From Paramacrobiotus metropolitanus (Eukaryota > Tardigrada > Eutardigrada > Parachela > Macrobiotidae), in NCBI RefSeq assembly GCF_019649055.1, contig NW_026570336.1:1-64000 (forward strand): 64,000 bases of DNA, written 5' to 3'. The position numbers were made by a program, and so were the translations under genes. This document shows, piece after piece, positions 12,268-23,684 of this stretch. Under the pieces are notes generated by a model. The model had not been told where the DNA came from. It saw only the letters and a list, made by a program, of their open reading frames with translations, and searched no databases. The stretch's first letter is position 1. Each line of letters begins with the position of its first letter.

Positions 12268-14811
12268 TGCGACATAAAGTACTGACCAATCTGTACTGAG
12301 AGTATGTAATTTGCATAAATCACTGATTTTTCACCGATTCACAGATTCACGGGTGCGGGAAGTTCAAAGTGCTGGCAGTACTTTGCAGTACTTTGCATAA
12401 AGTACTGACTTTTCACCGATTCACGGATTCACGGGGTGCGGGAAGAATAATGTACTGGCAGTACTTTACGTAAAGTACTGACCAACTGAGAGTACTGAGA
12501 GTACTGAAAGTACTGAGTTTTCACCGATTCACGGATTCACGGCATGCGGGAGGTAAAAAGTATTAGCAGTATTTTACATAAAGTACTGAGTTTATGTAAA
12601 GTACTGACTTTTCACCGATTCACGGATTCACGGCATGCGGGAGGTATAAAGTATTGGCAGTATTTTACATAAAGTACTGAGTTTATGTAAAGTGCTGACT
12701 TTTCACCGATTCACGGATTCACGGCATGCGGGAGGTATAAAGTATTGGCAGTATTTTACATAAAGTACTGAGTTTATGTAAAGTACTGACTTTTCACCGA
12801 TTCACGGATTCACGGCATGCGGGAGGTATAAAGTATTGGCAGTATTTTACATAAAGTACTGAGTTTATGTAAAGTGCTGACTTTTCACCGATTCACGGAT
12901 TCACGGCATGCGGGAGGTATAAAGTATTGGCAGTATTTTACATAAAGTACTGAGTTTATGTAAAGTACTGACTTTTCACCGATTCACGGATTCACGGCAT
13001 GCGGGAGGTATAAAGTATTGGCAGTATTTTACATAAAGTACTGAGATTATGTAAAGTGCTGACTTTTCACCGATTCACGGATTCACGGCATGCGGGAGGT
13101 ATAAAGTATTGGCAGTATTTTACATAAAGTACTGAGTTTATGTAAAGTGCTGACTTTTCACCGATTCACGGATTCACGGCATGCGGGAGGTATAAAGTAT
13201 TTTACATAAAGTACTGAGTTTATGTAAAGTGCTGACTTTTCACCGATTCACGGATTCACGGCATGCGGGAGGTATAAAGTATTGGCAGTATTTTACATAA
13301 AGTACTGAGTTTATGTAAAGTACTGACTTTTCACCGATTCACGGATTCACGGCATGCGGGAGGTATAAAGTATTGGCAGTATTTTACATAAAGTACTGAG
13401 TTTATGTAAAGTGCTGACTTTTCACCGATTCACGGATTCACGGCATGCGGGAGGTATAAAGTATTGGCAGTATTTTACATAAAGTACTGAGTTTATGTAA
13501 AGTGCTGACTTTTCACCGATTCACGGATTCACGGCATGCGGGAGGTATAAAGTATTGGCAGTATTTTACATAAAGTACTGAGTTTATGTAAAGTGCTGAC
13601 TTTTCACCGATTCACGGATTCACGGCATGCGGGAGGTATAAAGTATTGGCAGTATTTTACATAAAGTACTGAGTTTATGTAAAGTACTGACTTTTCACCG
13701 ATTCACGGATTCACGGCATGCGGGAGGTATAAAGTATTGGCAGTATTTTACATAAAGTACTGAGTTTATGTAAAGTGCTGACTTTCACCGATTCACGGAT
13801 TCACGGGGTGCGGGAAGAATAAAGTACTGGCAGTACTTTACGTAAAGTACTGACCAACCTGTACTGAGAGTACTGAGTTTTCACCGATTCACGGATTCAC
13901 GGCGTGCGGGAGGTATAAAGTATTGGCAGTACTTTGCATAAAGTACTGAGGTTATGTAAAGTACTGACTTTTCACCGATTCACGGATTCACGGGGTGCGG
14001 GAAGAATAATGTACTGGCAGTACTTTACGTAAAGTACTGACCAACTGAGAGTACTGAGAGTACTGAAAGTACTGAGTTTTCACCGATTCACGGATTCACG
14101 GCATGCGGGAGGTATAAAGTATTGGCAGTACTTTACATAAAGTACTGACTATTCACCGATTCACGGATTCACGGGGTGCGGGAAGAATAAAGTACTGGCA
14201 GTACTTTACGTAAAGTACTGACCAACCTGTACTGAGAGTACCGAGTTTTCACCGATTCACGGATTCACGGCGTGCGGGAGGTATAAAGTATTGGCAGTAC
14301 TTTGCATAAAGTACTGAGTTTATGTAAAGTACTGACTTTTCACCGATTCACGGATTCACGGCGTGCGGGAGGTATAAAGTATTGGCAGTATTTTACATAA
14401 AGTACTGAGTTTATGTAAAGTGCTGACTTTTCACCGATTCACGGATTCACGGCATGCGGGAGGTATAAAGTATTGGCAGTATTTTACATAAAGTACTGAG
14501 TTTATGTAAAGTACTGACTTTTCACCGATTCACGGATTCACGGCATGCGGGAGGTATAAAGTATTGGCAGTATTTTACATAAAGTACTGAGTTTATGTAA
14601 AGTACTGACTTTTCACCGATTCACGGATTCACGGCATGCGGGAAGTATAAAGTATTGGCAGTACTTTACACAAAGTACTAACTTTACGTAAAGTACTACT
14701 TTTCACCGATTCACGGATTCACGGGGTGCGGGAAGTGTAAAGTATTGGCAATACTTTGCATAAAGTACTGAGTTTTCAACGATTCACGGATTCACGGCGT
14801 GTAGGAAGTAT
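12268..14811. repeat. 91-bp satellite array, about 28 units, two subtypes
   Basis: The word ggcatgcggg recurs at 12541, 12632, 12723, 12814 and 12905, a 91-bp period. Each unit has the core ttcaccgattcacggattca followed by a block rich in the palindrome AGTACT. One subtype has gcatgcgggaggtataaag; the other has gggtgcgggaagaataaag plus extra gagagtactga words. The second type lies mainly at the borders and at 13790-14300. The unit is not a multiple of three and codes for nothing. Confidence 0.95.
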
Positions 14812-17800
14812 ATTACAAGTGGAACAAGTTGAGTACAAATACGTATGGTGAAGCGTTTTGAATACGAGTTGGTTTGATATGTACAATATTTTCAATAATT
14901 TTTGTACAAATCCTTGACGTACAAAATTTCTGTTAAAATGAAAAACTCCTGCGCATAGCTTTGACCTTATTTCTTTATTAACATTTCATTTTACTAATAA
15001 TTATTACATAATTTACTAATTGTACTTTGCATGTTACTGTTATATATGATCATTTCTTTTTAGTAGTAATTTATATAGACTGACCAATTTTTCTATATTT
15101 TTATATACAATAAATATTTAATGATCGTTGAAATTTAAATTCTTATTACTACTTTTTTAATGAATGCGGCAATAATAATTTTCTCAGTACCGTTTAAAAA
15201 ATTGTAAGAACAGTTTTCGGTGACTGGTTTCTGCATAACATAATTCAGTTTATTGAACGGTATAATAACAATGATGAATTCGTTTTTTAATTAAAATGTT
15301 GCATGAAGTTTTAATAAAGCATATGTTTAGTTTTAAGCTCGATACCGTGACCTTACTATCTGATCTCGATAATGATAATAATTTAATGAATGCACAAACG
15401 AGACAACCAGGAAGACGTTGAAACCTGCCGGCACACTGGCGTTGTCCATGCAATGGTCCACCCGAAGCTGGCTTGAAAGTGCTAGAGTTTAACACATACA
15501 TGTGGCCGGTACTGATTTTTTTCCAGATGAATGTAAGTATTTGTGTGTAGTTGGATTAAATACTAATTTTTACAGTGCTTTTCTTCTTTACTGGGTACAG
15601 TACGTTGTACCGTATGTACAATACTTTGTACGCATGCAACATCGGTGTTATTCGCACGTGCTCGTAGCAGCTCTGTCCGGCTGTCACCTGGTGACCCGAG
15701 CGACCGGATTTTTTCTGGGTTGAACAACATTAATTTCCCCTGTAATTAAGTATTATTTCCGTTACAGTAGTACCGTACGTGACAAGTATCATTCTGCATT
15801 AAGTAATCGAACCAATAAATTGCCACGACAAAATATTACGGCACACCAGTATCCGCACTGACTAAACTGCTGTCCTGTGGGAAATACTTAACGCTGCTTA
15901 TGCGAGTATTGTTGGTACTACTCATGTATTAAGCATGGACATACTCAAGATCTGATTTGCTGCTGATAGAATTCTGCATATTTGCACTATCACAACAGAT
16001 TCCTGTAATTTGGCGGACTCGCCAGTGCAGTAGAACAAAACTGGATATAAATTATGTTTGTCCTTGGATTACTGCATTCTATCCGGCGACCCGAACCCAT
16101 GCCTGCATGATGCAGGCAATCGACGGCGAAAAATGAACAACTTCCTTCAACTTTGGGATACAGATATACTTCCCTAGAGGAGGCCATTTCCGACGACCTA
16201 TACGCCCACTCTTCCGCTCCTGTTTAACGCGGCGACAAACTTTTAGGTACTTCTCTGGAAAGTACATGCATACGTATACTGCGTATCTGAAGGATAATCC
16301 GCCATACTACATGTATTATCGATCGCTGCATTCTGTAGTAAGTCGGCGCAGTTCGCTGCATGGCCTGTAATTGGTACGACTTACGAGTATCTTCCTGCAT
16401 CCCACTGTCATCAAGCGATGAGTGCTAGTTCTTCGTGATCTTAACAACTTCCACGCGTACCGCATTTTATCGATCAGGGAGCCCTCTCCGCTTCCGCAGC
16501 CCACATTGCAATATGGCTGGCATTGAAGGGTCGTTGTGGCAATATTCACTTAAGAGGGTTTTTCCCCCCGAAACGTAGACCCCATCCATAACCGTTATGG
16601 AACCAGCAATGCGGGATTGCTAATTGACGAAAAATACACGGTATGCGTCGCATTCTTCCTTTTGTGCACAGGTGTTGATGGCATTTCTCTAATTTAGAAA
16701 TGGTTGAAGATACCGAGGGGAGACGCGTTGGACGGAAATCGAATTAACACAGCAACATTTGCGCCTTAATTAGTGGCAGGACGTCCGTTGTCTTAACCCT
16801 GTGTGCCCGTAACGGCGGGTGGCTGGGAAAACATTCCGTTGATTTGTCTAGTTTATTTTTATTCACTGAGCAAACAAACACTAAAGGCAGCCACTACACT
16901 ACTCGGGTGAGTTGCGTACACAAACACACAACCGCAACGCTGCACAGAATTTTATGGATACTTCTTTAGAACAGCCAAACAACTCATATCCGCTTCCCCC
17001 TATTTTCAACAGACTACCCTAGCTAGTGTGGTAGCGTGGTCTTTCCAAATTTCAGCTTCGCTGCAGTCGACAGATCCATGCCCCCCACAGGAAATCCTGC
17101 ATAAAGGGCTCAAAGGTTACACATGGATGCGAGCACAACGCATCTGTCCCGGCTTCTTAGATCTTATAATATTAATACTGTATAATTATATACGCACAGC
17201 CACATTACGGACTTTTTGGCGCCATTCCCGGACTGCTGGCAGCCTGCCTGGGGTTACGCCCACAACTGTTCGTACAGTTGTGGGTGTAATGTTAAGTTGT
17301 GAAATTCGCCAAATTAAGTTGTAAAATTCCCCTCTTCCACAATTGTAGTGTAGTGGCTACGCGCCATATTAGCGCGTAGCAACCCGCATGGCTGTGTTGA
17401 CCTGTAGAGGATGCATTTTATGTGGTACTATGAGTATTTCATTATTCAGTATCTATCCGGCCAGAGTGGCATAATAAACATCTGTGCCAAGACGTGACAA
17501 CAATATAACAATTTCGTATTGTACAGATTTTCTCCATAAGACCCTTATACTAACTTCGCGATCGCACGTTCGCGTTTGGTTAAAATGGGGTTTAAACTAC
17601 TTGTATGCAACGGAAAAATCAAATGATAGGAAAACAGCTTTCGGTGATTTCTGACGGAGAAAATTTGTTTCAAGGACTTTCCAAAATATTGTAACGAGAA
17701 TAATCGAATGACCGCCTTGTTCACAATGTTGCTGGTTTCCTTTACTGTTCAATGGTTGTTGTTCTCACCGCGTAACGGTGTGATTCATCCTTTTTTCTCT

Positions 17801-18225
17801 GCACTTTTATCGGTTAAATGTCTAACAGAATGGAACACACTTTTGATTCGAGAAAGACTTGAATGGATGCTTGTCCCGCTTGTTTTGGCTTGTAACCCGC
17901 TTGTCCTGCTTGTACACTTGCTGATTAAATACTTGTAAACGACGTTGCTTTGGTTGACTCCTCGGAATGATGCACGCATCATACCACTCGTCTTTGTCAC
18001 TGTAAACCCACCTGCGATTCACTGCTGAGCTCACGGCCGGCAGTGCCGACCTTTCCATCAACAGCCCACACAACATCGTGGTACGGTCAACAAGCAACCC
18101 ACTAGAACGCCGGCATAACAGCCTGCGTTACAAACTTACAATATACCTAGATATGATGGGAAAGAGATACTGACTGTCTTACTGTTGCACAGGAACGTCG
18201 CCCACTGTGAGTGCGCCTCCCCTGG
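14812..18225. other. Gene-poor AT-rich region
   Basis: No supportable gene. A segment near 15385-15460 (gcacaaacgagacaaccaggaagacgttgaaacctgcc region) has a weaker counterpart near 61250-61300. The part at 18025-18115 has a close counterpart at 54370-54465. The open frame 17708-17938 is hydrophobic but isolated and unsupported. Confidence 0.45.
18025..18115. repeat. Dispersed repeat, copy 1 of 2
   Basis: The words caacagcccacacaacatcg, ggtcaaca and cccactagaac occur in the same order here and at 54370-54465, also preceded in both places by cttgt-rich sequence (17870-17935 and 54225-54290). This may be the end of a mobile element, but I see no coding part. Confidence 0.6.
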
Positions 18226-18231
18226 TAATTT

Positions 18232-19146
18232 GTGCCCGCGGTGTGCCATCCCTCGCCGGCTGCCGTGTCCCCACGCCTGCTGCGGACCGTAGCCACGTGC
18301 GTGCTCCTGGGCGTGGTCTGGCGTCGTCAGGCCGTACAGTGTCTGCAGTGTATGGTGGGCATCCAGGAGTGCCACTGCGGCTGGACCTGTACCGGCAGTA
18401 TGCCCACGGCCCGGCTCAACGACATGTGGGCCATGCACGAGAACCACACGTGCCAGCGTGCCCAGCCGCTGCCCGGCGTCGCGGATGTCACCCTGCGGAC
18501 GTGCCCGGACAGTGCGGATGTGTGAATGTTCTGGGCCGACATGTTCCTGGCGCCCTACCTCAACGGCACCATTGTAGGGCGTGGCCGTTTCGGTAATTGT
18601 TACCGCCCGGGTAGCGGCGCGCCGGCCAACCAGTCCACCTACTATCCGGTCTTCCCGCAGACGGACGCGGCCCGTCGCATCGAGCGCATCACCCTGCAGG
18701 TCGGTCCGCAGGGCTTCGCCGGGCAGGATTTCCTGTGCAGTGAGGTGGAGTATAAGGTGCGCGAAAGCCATGTCGATCAGTTCCGAGTGCGCTGCCTATG
18801 CCGGCGCAACCAGTGCAACCTGGACCTGACGAGCGTGGGCAGCATGGGACCCCCGCCGCCCGGGAAGGATCCGGACATCCTTATCGTGGACATGCACGAC
18901 CATCCTAATATCAGCGCCCCGACGCTGACGGTTAAGATGATTGAGCCGACGGCCAATGCCACCCGTCCCGACGCGCTGGACGAATGTGGCCGACACCCGG
19001 ACAGCGAGGACTGTAATCCCGATGGCAGCAGCAAACAACATTCCCTGGCGACGCACAATCACCGAGTGCAACGTCTCTGGTTGGTGTGGAGTATGCTCGC
19101 CGGACTCCTATCGTATCGTGCATTACGTGTGCAGTTTTCAAGTTGA
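18232..19146 (+). pseudogene. Three-finger (Ly6/uPAR-like) secreted or GPI-anchored protein with an in-frame TGA
   Basis: One reading frame runs from 18232 to the stop at 19144-19146, interrupted only by TGA at 18523-18525. Before it come a hydrophobic leader (TVATCVLLGVVW) and a Cys-rich start CLQCMVGIQECHCGWTC. After it the domain continues and closes with RCLCRRNQCN, the CC..CN-type ending of three-finger domains. The C terminus is hydrophobic (LWLVWSMLAGLLSY), as in GPI-anchored proteins. No ATG opens the frame: TAA sits at 18226-18228, so an upstream exon or a lost start is needed. The region is much richer in GC than its surroundings, and AATAAA lies 13 bp after the stop. Either a pseudogene with one nonsense change, or, less likely, a recoded TGA. 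The domain call is moderate. Confidence 0.55.
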
Positions 19147-19158
19147 ATGTCATTTTCT

Positions 19159-19164
19159 AATAAA
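19159..19164 (+). promoter_or_regulatory. Poly(A) signal AATAAA
   Basis: A canonical AATAAA lies 13 bp past the stop codon of the three-finger gene, supporting that stop as a genuine gene end. Confidence 0.6.
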
Positions 19165-19343
19165 GCGAAATTGTCTCTGTCATCGGTGTGCCCCGCATAT
19201 CCAACGGAGCACACTATTGATTGAAAGCATTTTCTGTCGAATGCACTCTACAGACTCTGTAGGAGCAGCAATAAAATATTATGTACTTGCACGGTAATGC
19301 CTAATTAACTGGAACGTTATTGTTTTACAACAAGACATGTACC

Positions 19344-19351
19344 GGTATAAA
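19344..19351 (+). promoter_or_regulatory. TATA-box-like promoter
   Basis: The sequence ggtataaaagaa is followed about 30 bp later by a pyrimidine-rich CATAAC start-like site and, at 19434, by an ATG with a 33-codon open frame. The spacing suits a core promoter. No expression evidence. Confidence 0.35.
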
Positions 19352-19433
19352 AGAATATGTAAGCAAAAACTCATAACATCGTTCGTTCAACTGAGTATTA
19401 TTAAAATCGAAATCCGCATCTTCTTTCTCAACC

Positions 19434-19948
19434 ATGTCGCTAAACGGAGCTAATGTACCGAGAACAGAAACCAGGACGGTGTGTCTATATAAAAAATTCA
19501 GAAGTATTCATACAAGCTTGCCGCTCAAAACGTAATTACGCGCCGTTTTTAAGAATTCGTCAACGCGTGGTCAATTTTGGTCAAGCTTAGTCTTAAACAT
19601 TTCTATATTGTCTGTAGGTTTCTCACCGAATTTTTTTTGCAAAGGTTATCACATAGTAATGTATTTCACCATTGCCTTCATAGACAATTACACGTTACAG
19701 ACATACTTGGCAAAACCTGCATCCGTTATTTGTTTCCAAAATGCGAGGGTTCATTCGCACATTGTTGCTATCAATGGCATAAAAATGTTATAGTTCTGTT
19801 CATAACATTAATTCTTGGCAGGACGGAGATCCAAATTCACGAATTGAGCGGGTTCCAGTGCGCACTGCTGCGCGACTCCATGTTCAACATCTGGTTTCCG
19901 GCGCCATCTGTGTCAACAGAACAGGGCGCAGTGGTCCTCCGCGTTTGA
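19434..19948 (+). CDS. Possible small two-exon gene, unrecognised
   Basis: A first exon could start at ATG 19434 (MSLNGANVPRTETRT) behind the TATA-like site. A second segment, 19822-19948, follows a clean ttcttggcag acceptor and stays open for 42 codons to TGA, reading HELSGFQCALLRDSMFNIW then FPAPSVSTEQGAVVLRV. The donor that would join them (about 19482-19490) is poor, so the first exon is tentative. No domain is recognised. A second frame through the same segment is also open, which lowers confidence. Confidence 0.25.
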
Positions 19949-20156
19949 GACAATCAACCGCTTCGAGCAACACTCGATTTAAAACAATTTTGCACTGCAC
20001 TGTAGTTCGCATAGGCGATACAAGCGTAATAAAAGCGATCAGCCATCATCCATGGCTAAGACTGTCGGATCAATGCCGAGAATATGGGAGGTCACCTAGA
20101 TAATAACAATTAAAACTCCGAGACAGAGTATAACCTACATCTAGTATTTAGTTAGA

Positions 20157-21129
20157 TTAGCCAAACTCACCATCATCTTTACTACGTTTGGTCGAACGGC
20201 GGGAAAATTGTGTTACGACAGACGTGGGCAGGGGTGAAGTGTCACGAAACGTTGAATGTGGCGGCGATTTGATGGGCTCCTTGGTGACCGCATTCGCGAT
20301 GGCAGTGGTCGCTGGACCCTCCGTCGCGGTAAACATAGGCATGGCTGACGTCAGCGGCAGTATGGTGGGCGGTATTGTTGCAGCTGACGGCGAGCCACGG
20401 GTTCCTGACCCTTCGTGACCGCATTCGCGTTGGCGGTGGTCGCTGGACCCTCCGTCGTGGTAAATATCGGCATGGCTGACGTCAGCGGCAGTATGGTGGG
20501 CGGTATTGTTGCAGCTGACGGCGTCCCCACGGGTTCCTGACCCTTCGTGACCGCATTCGCGTTGGCGGTGGTCGCTGGACCCTCCGTCGTGGTAAATATC
20601 GGCATGGCTGACGTCAGCGGCAGTATGGTGGGCGGTATTGTTGCAGCTGACGGCGCCCCACGGGTTCCTGACCCTTCGTGACCGCATTCGCGTTGGCGGT
20701 GGTCGCTGGACCCTCCGTCGTGGTAAATATCGGCATGTCTGACGTCAGCGGCAGTATGGTGGGCGGTATTGTTGCAGCTGACGGCGTCCCCACGGGTTCC
20801 TGACCCTTCGTGACCGCATTCGCGTTGGCAGTGGTCGCTGGACCCTCCGTTGCGGTAAACATCGGCATGGCTGACGTCAGCGGCAGTATGGTGGGAGGTA
20901 TTGTTGCAGCTGACTTCGTCCCCACGGGTTCCTGACCTTTCGTCGCACTGGCACTGGTTGTACTCGGTGCTGTAGGCACAGGGTATGATTCCGAATATGG
21001 TGACCGGGCAATCGGCTGCGCGATGGTAGATGATGCGGTAAATATGACACCCATATAACTCGCCAAAGCCAAAATAAATAGCAGGGCAGCTGTCGGAATG
21101 CCGGCGCACAACAGACGGCGCTTGGCCAT
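20157..21129 (-). CDS. Signal-anchor protein with 44-residue Thr/Pro/Ala repeats, two frame breaks
   Basis: Met at 21129 (MAKRRLLCAGIP; an upstream Met is at 21171) precedes a single hydrophobic helix ALLFILALASYMGVIF after basic residues, so a type II anchor or uncleaved signal. Then come five near-identical repeats of 44 residues containing KGQEPVGT, SAATIPPTILPLTS and TEGPATTANANAV, rich in Thr, Pro and Ala like mucins. The tail is TKEPIKSPPHSTFRDTSP and ends in a basic segment RRSTKRSKDD. Two repeat units, near 20655 and 20392, are one base short at the same C run, so the frame changes twice. With 132-bp units the array stays open in the shifted frames only briefly. Likely a surface or secreted structural protein; the function is unknown. 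Confidence 0.55.
20283..20937. repeat. Five tandem copies of a 132-bp coding repeat
   Basis: The word cccttcgtgaccgcattcgcg starts at 20409, 20541, 20672 and 20804, giving spacings of 132, 131 and 132 bp, plus a first, more diverged copy. The 131-bp spacing marks a one-base loss in a run of C. Confidence 0.9.
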
Positions 21130-21179
21130 AATTCCGTCGGTTTCCGGGCAAAGTCTACACAATACGTGCATAGTTTAAG

Positions 21180-22084
21180 CTAAACCACGCTTGCGCTGGT
21201 AGAAATCAAAAATTTGTAAGCGAACTTAATCTGGGGATTAAATGTTTTTACAAAAGTACAAGAGCCAAATGCTTTTGTAAGCGCCACAGGCGTGTATCAA
21301 TTAAAGTAAACTTCCTAATCTCGCGCCCGGTGCTCTGATCTTTTCCCGATAGCTTTATCAACGTTTTCGCCTTGGGCGAGTCATTTGTATAGTCTAGTTC
21401 TATCGGGATGATGTGCATTAAAAATCTTCGTGAACCTGGCTTGCCGCGAATTGTCTACCGCGCTTATTGTTGATAATAATACTCGCTTATCCGTGCGGAA
21501 AGCCCGGCCGTCAGTTATTTCGTTCGGCAACGGACATGAATTGTGATTTCAGGTAAATCATAAGCGGAAATACGGCAATGCGGAACGGCCTTGGTCCGCT
21601 GGCTGGCTACAGTACAAATTTGACTAACCGGCTTCAGACCACAGTTAACCTTAAAAAGCATTATTTAAGGATGACGACTGCTGAGTTCACTCACGTGTAC
21701 AGAGTAGACACGAATTATTGTTGAGCAGTTTACGGTCTGATGGTTATTACATATTATATTATGTTTACTCTAGTATTCGTGGTAATAAAGATCTAGAAAC
21801 AGCCTCGGCTTCGCCTCCGCGTTTCTTGTGCTCAACGGCCACTTTATTTAGTTCTCAATGAATATTTATTAAAATAACATATCTCGTCGAAGCATAATCG
21901 CCTATTATTAACCGGTGCATCGCAATAGCGCAAAAAACGGATCTCATATAAAAACCCGGATTTGATTTTTATACGAGTATGATTTCTTTAATTAGTTCAT
22001 GATTCTCTCAAATCACCATAAATTCTCACATAAATGAATTCATGATTCTGTGAACTTTAACCTGATCAATCTGGGTAGTGGAAG
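21180..22084. other. Intergenic, no gene seen
   Basis: No supportable open frame. The sequence upstream of the repeat protein presumably carries its promoter; no clear TATA box is visible. Confidence 0.45.
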
Positions 22085-22670
22085 CTCCGTCACTGGTTCA
22101 AGTGACGAATCTGTGCAATGGACAGAAGTGCCTGCTTGGTCCCCCATTCACCTAACGGTCTCCGTAAACTGGACAGTACCGGTAGCTCGGTCACCCGCTC
22201 ACCTAACGGGTCCCGTACACTGGACAGTACACGTAGCTCAATCAATCGTTCTCCTAACGGCTTTGTGCACTGGACAGTACCGGTAGCTCAATCAGTCGTT
22301 CTCCTAACGGCCTCTGTGCACCCGCTAGCTCGGTCACCGGCTAGCTCGTTTGCCTAACGGGCTATTTGCGTTGGAGTCGGCTGGACAGTATCGGCTGCTT
22401 GGTCACCCGTTCACCTAACGGGTCCCGTACCCTGGACAGTACCGGTTGCTCAGTCATTCGTTCCCCTAACGGGCTTTGTGCACTGAACAGTACCGGTTGC
22501 TTGGTCAATCGCTCGCCTAACGGGCTCCGCACGTTGGACAATATCGGTAGCTCGGTCACCCGCTGACCTAGCGGGTCCCGTACAGTGGACAGTACCGGTT
22601 GCTCGGTCACCCGCTCGCCTAACGAGCCTCGTACACTGGACCCTACCGGTAGTTTGGTCGGCTGTCACTC
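22085..22670. repeat. 51-bp minisatellite, about 11 degenerate units
   Basis: A unit of the type tggacagtaccggtagctcg, then gtcacccgctcacctaacgg, then gtcccgtacac recurs with a period near 51 bp. Because 51 is a multiple of three, both strands show open frames of about 80 codons across it. No leader, splice site or domain supports coding. Confidence 0.85.
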
Positions 22671-22796
22671 GTGCAGAAATTGTCCTCAATGACAACGTTA
22701 CATAATTATGTATATAGTCGTTCTTGTCGTAATAACGGTTTGCTAATTAAATCCATTCTGATAGTTTAAATAGTAGAAATGATTTTCATGTTTTAG

Positions 22797-23086
22797 CTAT
22801 ATTTTTTTGTTTACGTGGCAACTCGGAGGCAGGCGGTCGCCCACCTCCGAGTAAAGGGCATGGGGGAAGACGCGGTGGGCAGGTAGCCAAGCCGCCGGTA
22901 ATGCGTCGCAGTGGAAGTTAACGTAGATCTGCTGCCGGTCGTCGGCGATGTCCTCGATGAAGCCCAGGTACCAGGCTTCGCTTAGCTGCACCATCACGCT
23001 GTTGCCGCTGCTGGCGCTGCGGCCGGCGCGCCAGTACGGCCACGGCTCGAAGCCCCTTCCCGTTGAAATTCCCAGTCCAGCTCCAT
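22797..23086 (-). CDS. Tudor/Agenet-like small protein, GC-rich, probable frame break
   Basis: The minus frame down to the stop at 22797 reads VMVQLSEAWYLGFIEDI, DDRQQIYVNFHCD, LPAAWLPAHRVFPH. The pattern resembles Tudor/Agenet modules (compare the N-terminal domain of FMRP: an aromatic followed by GFIKD and then a V-x-F strand). A plausible start, ATG at 23086 (MELDWEFQREGASSRGRTG), lies in another frame that meets this one at about 22995, so one base seems lost or gained. Related but decayed segments occur at 26.6-27.1, 29.8-30.3, 30.6-30.9 and 60.5-61.1 kb. If real, such domains bind methylated peptides or nucleic acid; that is family knowledge, not shown here. Confidence 0.4.
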
Positions 23087-23684
23087 TATGCCACGCTATA
23101 GCTGCCGCGGCAACTCGTCCGACTAGCGTAAACAAGTATTTATTCGCCAGTATCAGGACAACGTATGATAAATCATATCTATATATGCGATGTGTTTCGC
23201 CAGAGTTCATCGAATGGATTCGTCTGCCATATTAATACAGCACCTTCCACGGCGATCAATATATGCACTATCTTCAACCTCAGATCTCCACAGTGGCGAA
23301 TAAGCAGCACAATGGATGCCAGCTGGAAGCAAAGGGATCAGAAAAGTCGCACACTATTCGTCCACTGCCAAGTGCTAGCTGACAGTATAGATTACAGAAA
23401 TATAATTAAGCTGTGTAATCGTGACTCGCGAGTAGCTAGCTGCAGGAAGCCGTTGTTGGTTGACGGTGCCGTCGATGTGGGATAAAAGTGACCGTTGTCA
23501 TACAGTTACGTTACGTGTGCATGGCATGGATGCCAAATCAGTCATATTCCACGACCGGCATATCACACCAGGGCACACTGGGAGCCGGGGGGAGCCAAGA
23601 CATGCAAGCCTGTATAATTCCATGGATCGCCAACAGTACTCTCACTCCGTCTGCCCCGGCGTCTTTTTATGACAACACTAGTTA

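Noticed and set aside
12268-14811. CRISPR-like array
   Set aside because: Units are contiguous 91-bp satellites without unique spacers, in a eukaryotic context.
18523-18525. Selenocysteine codon as the preferred reading
   Set aside because: No SECIS-like hairpin could be recognised by eye downstream; a nonsense mutation is the simpler explanation.
18136-18771. 211-codon minus-strand frame
   Set aside because: Antisense of the three-finger gene in a GC-rich region; His/Arg-rich nonsense-like composition.
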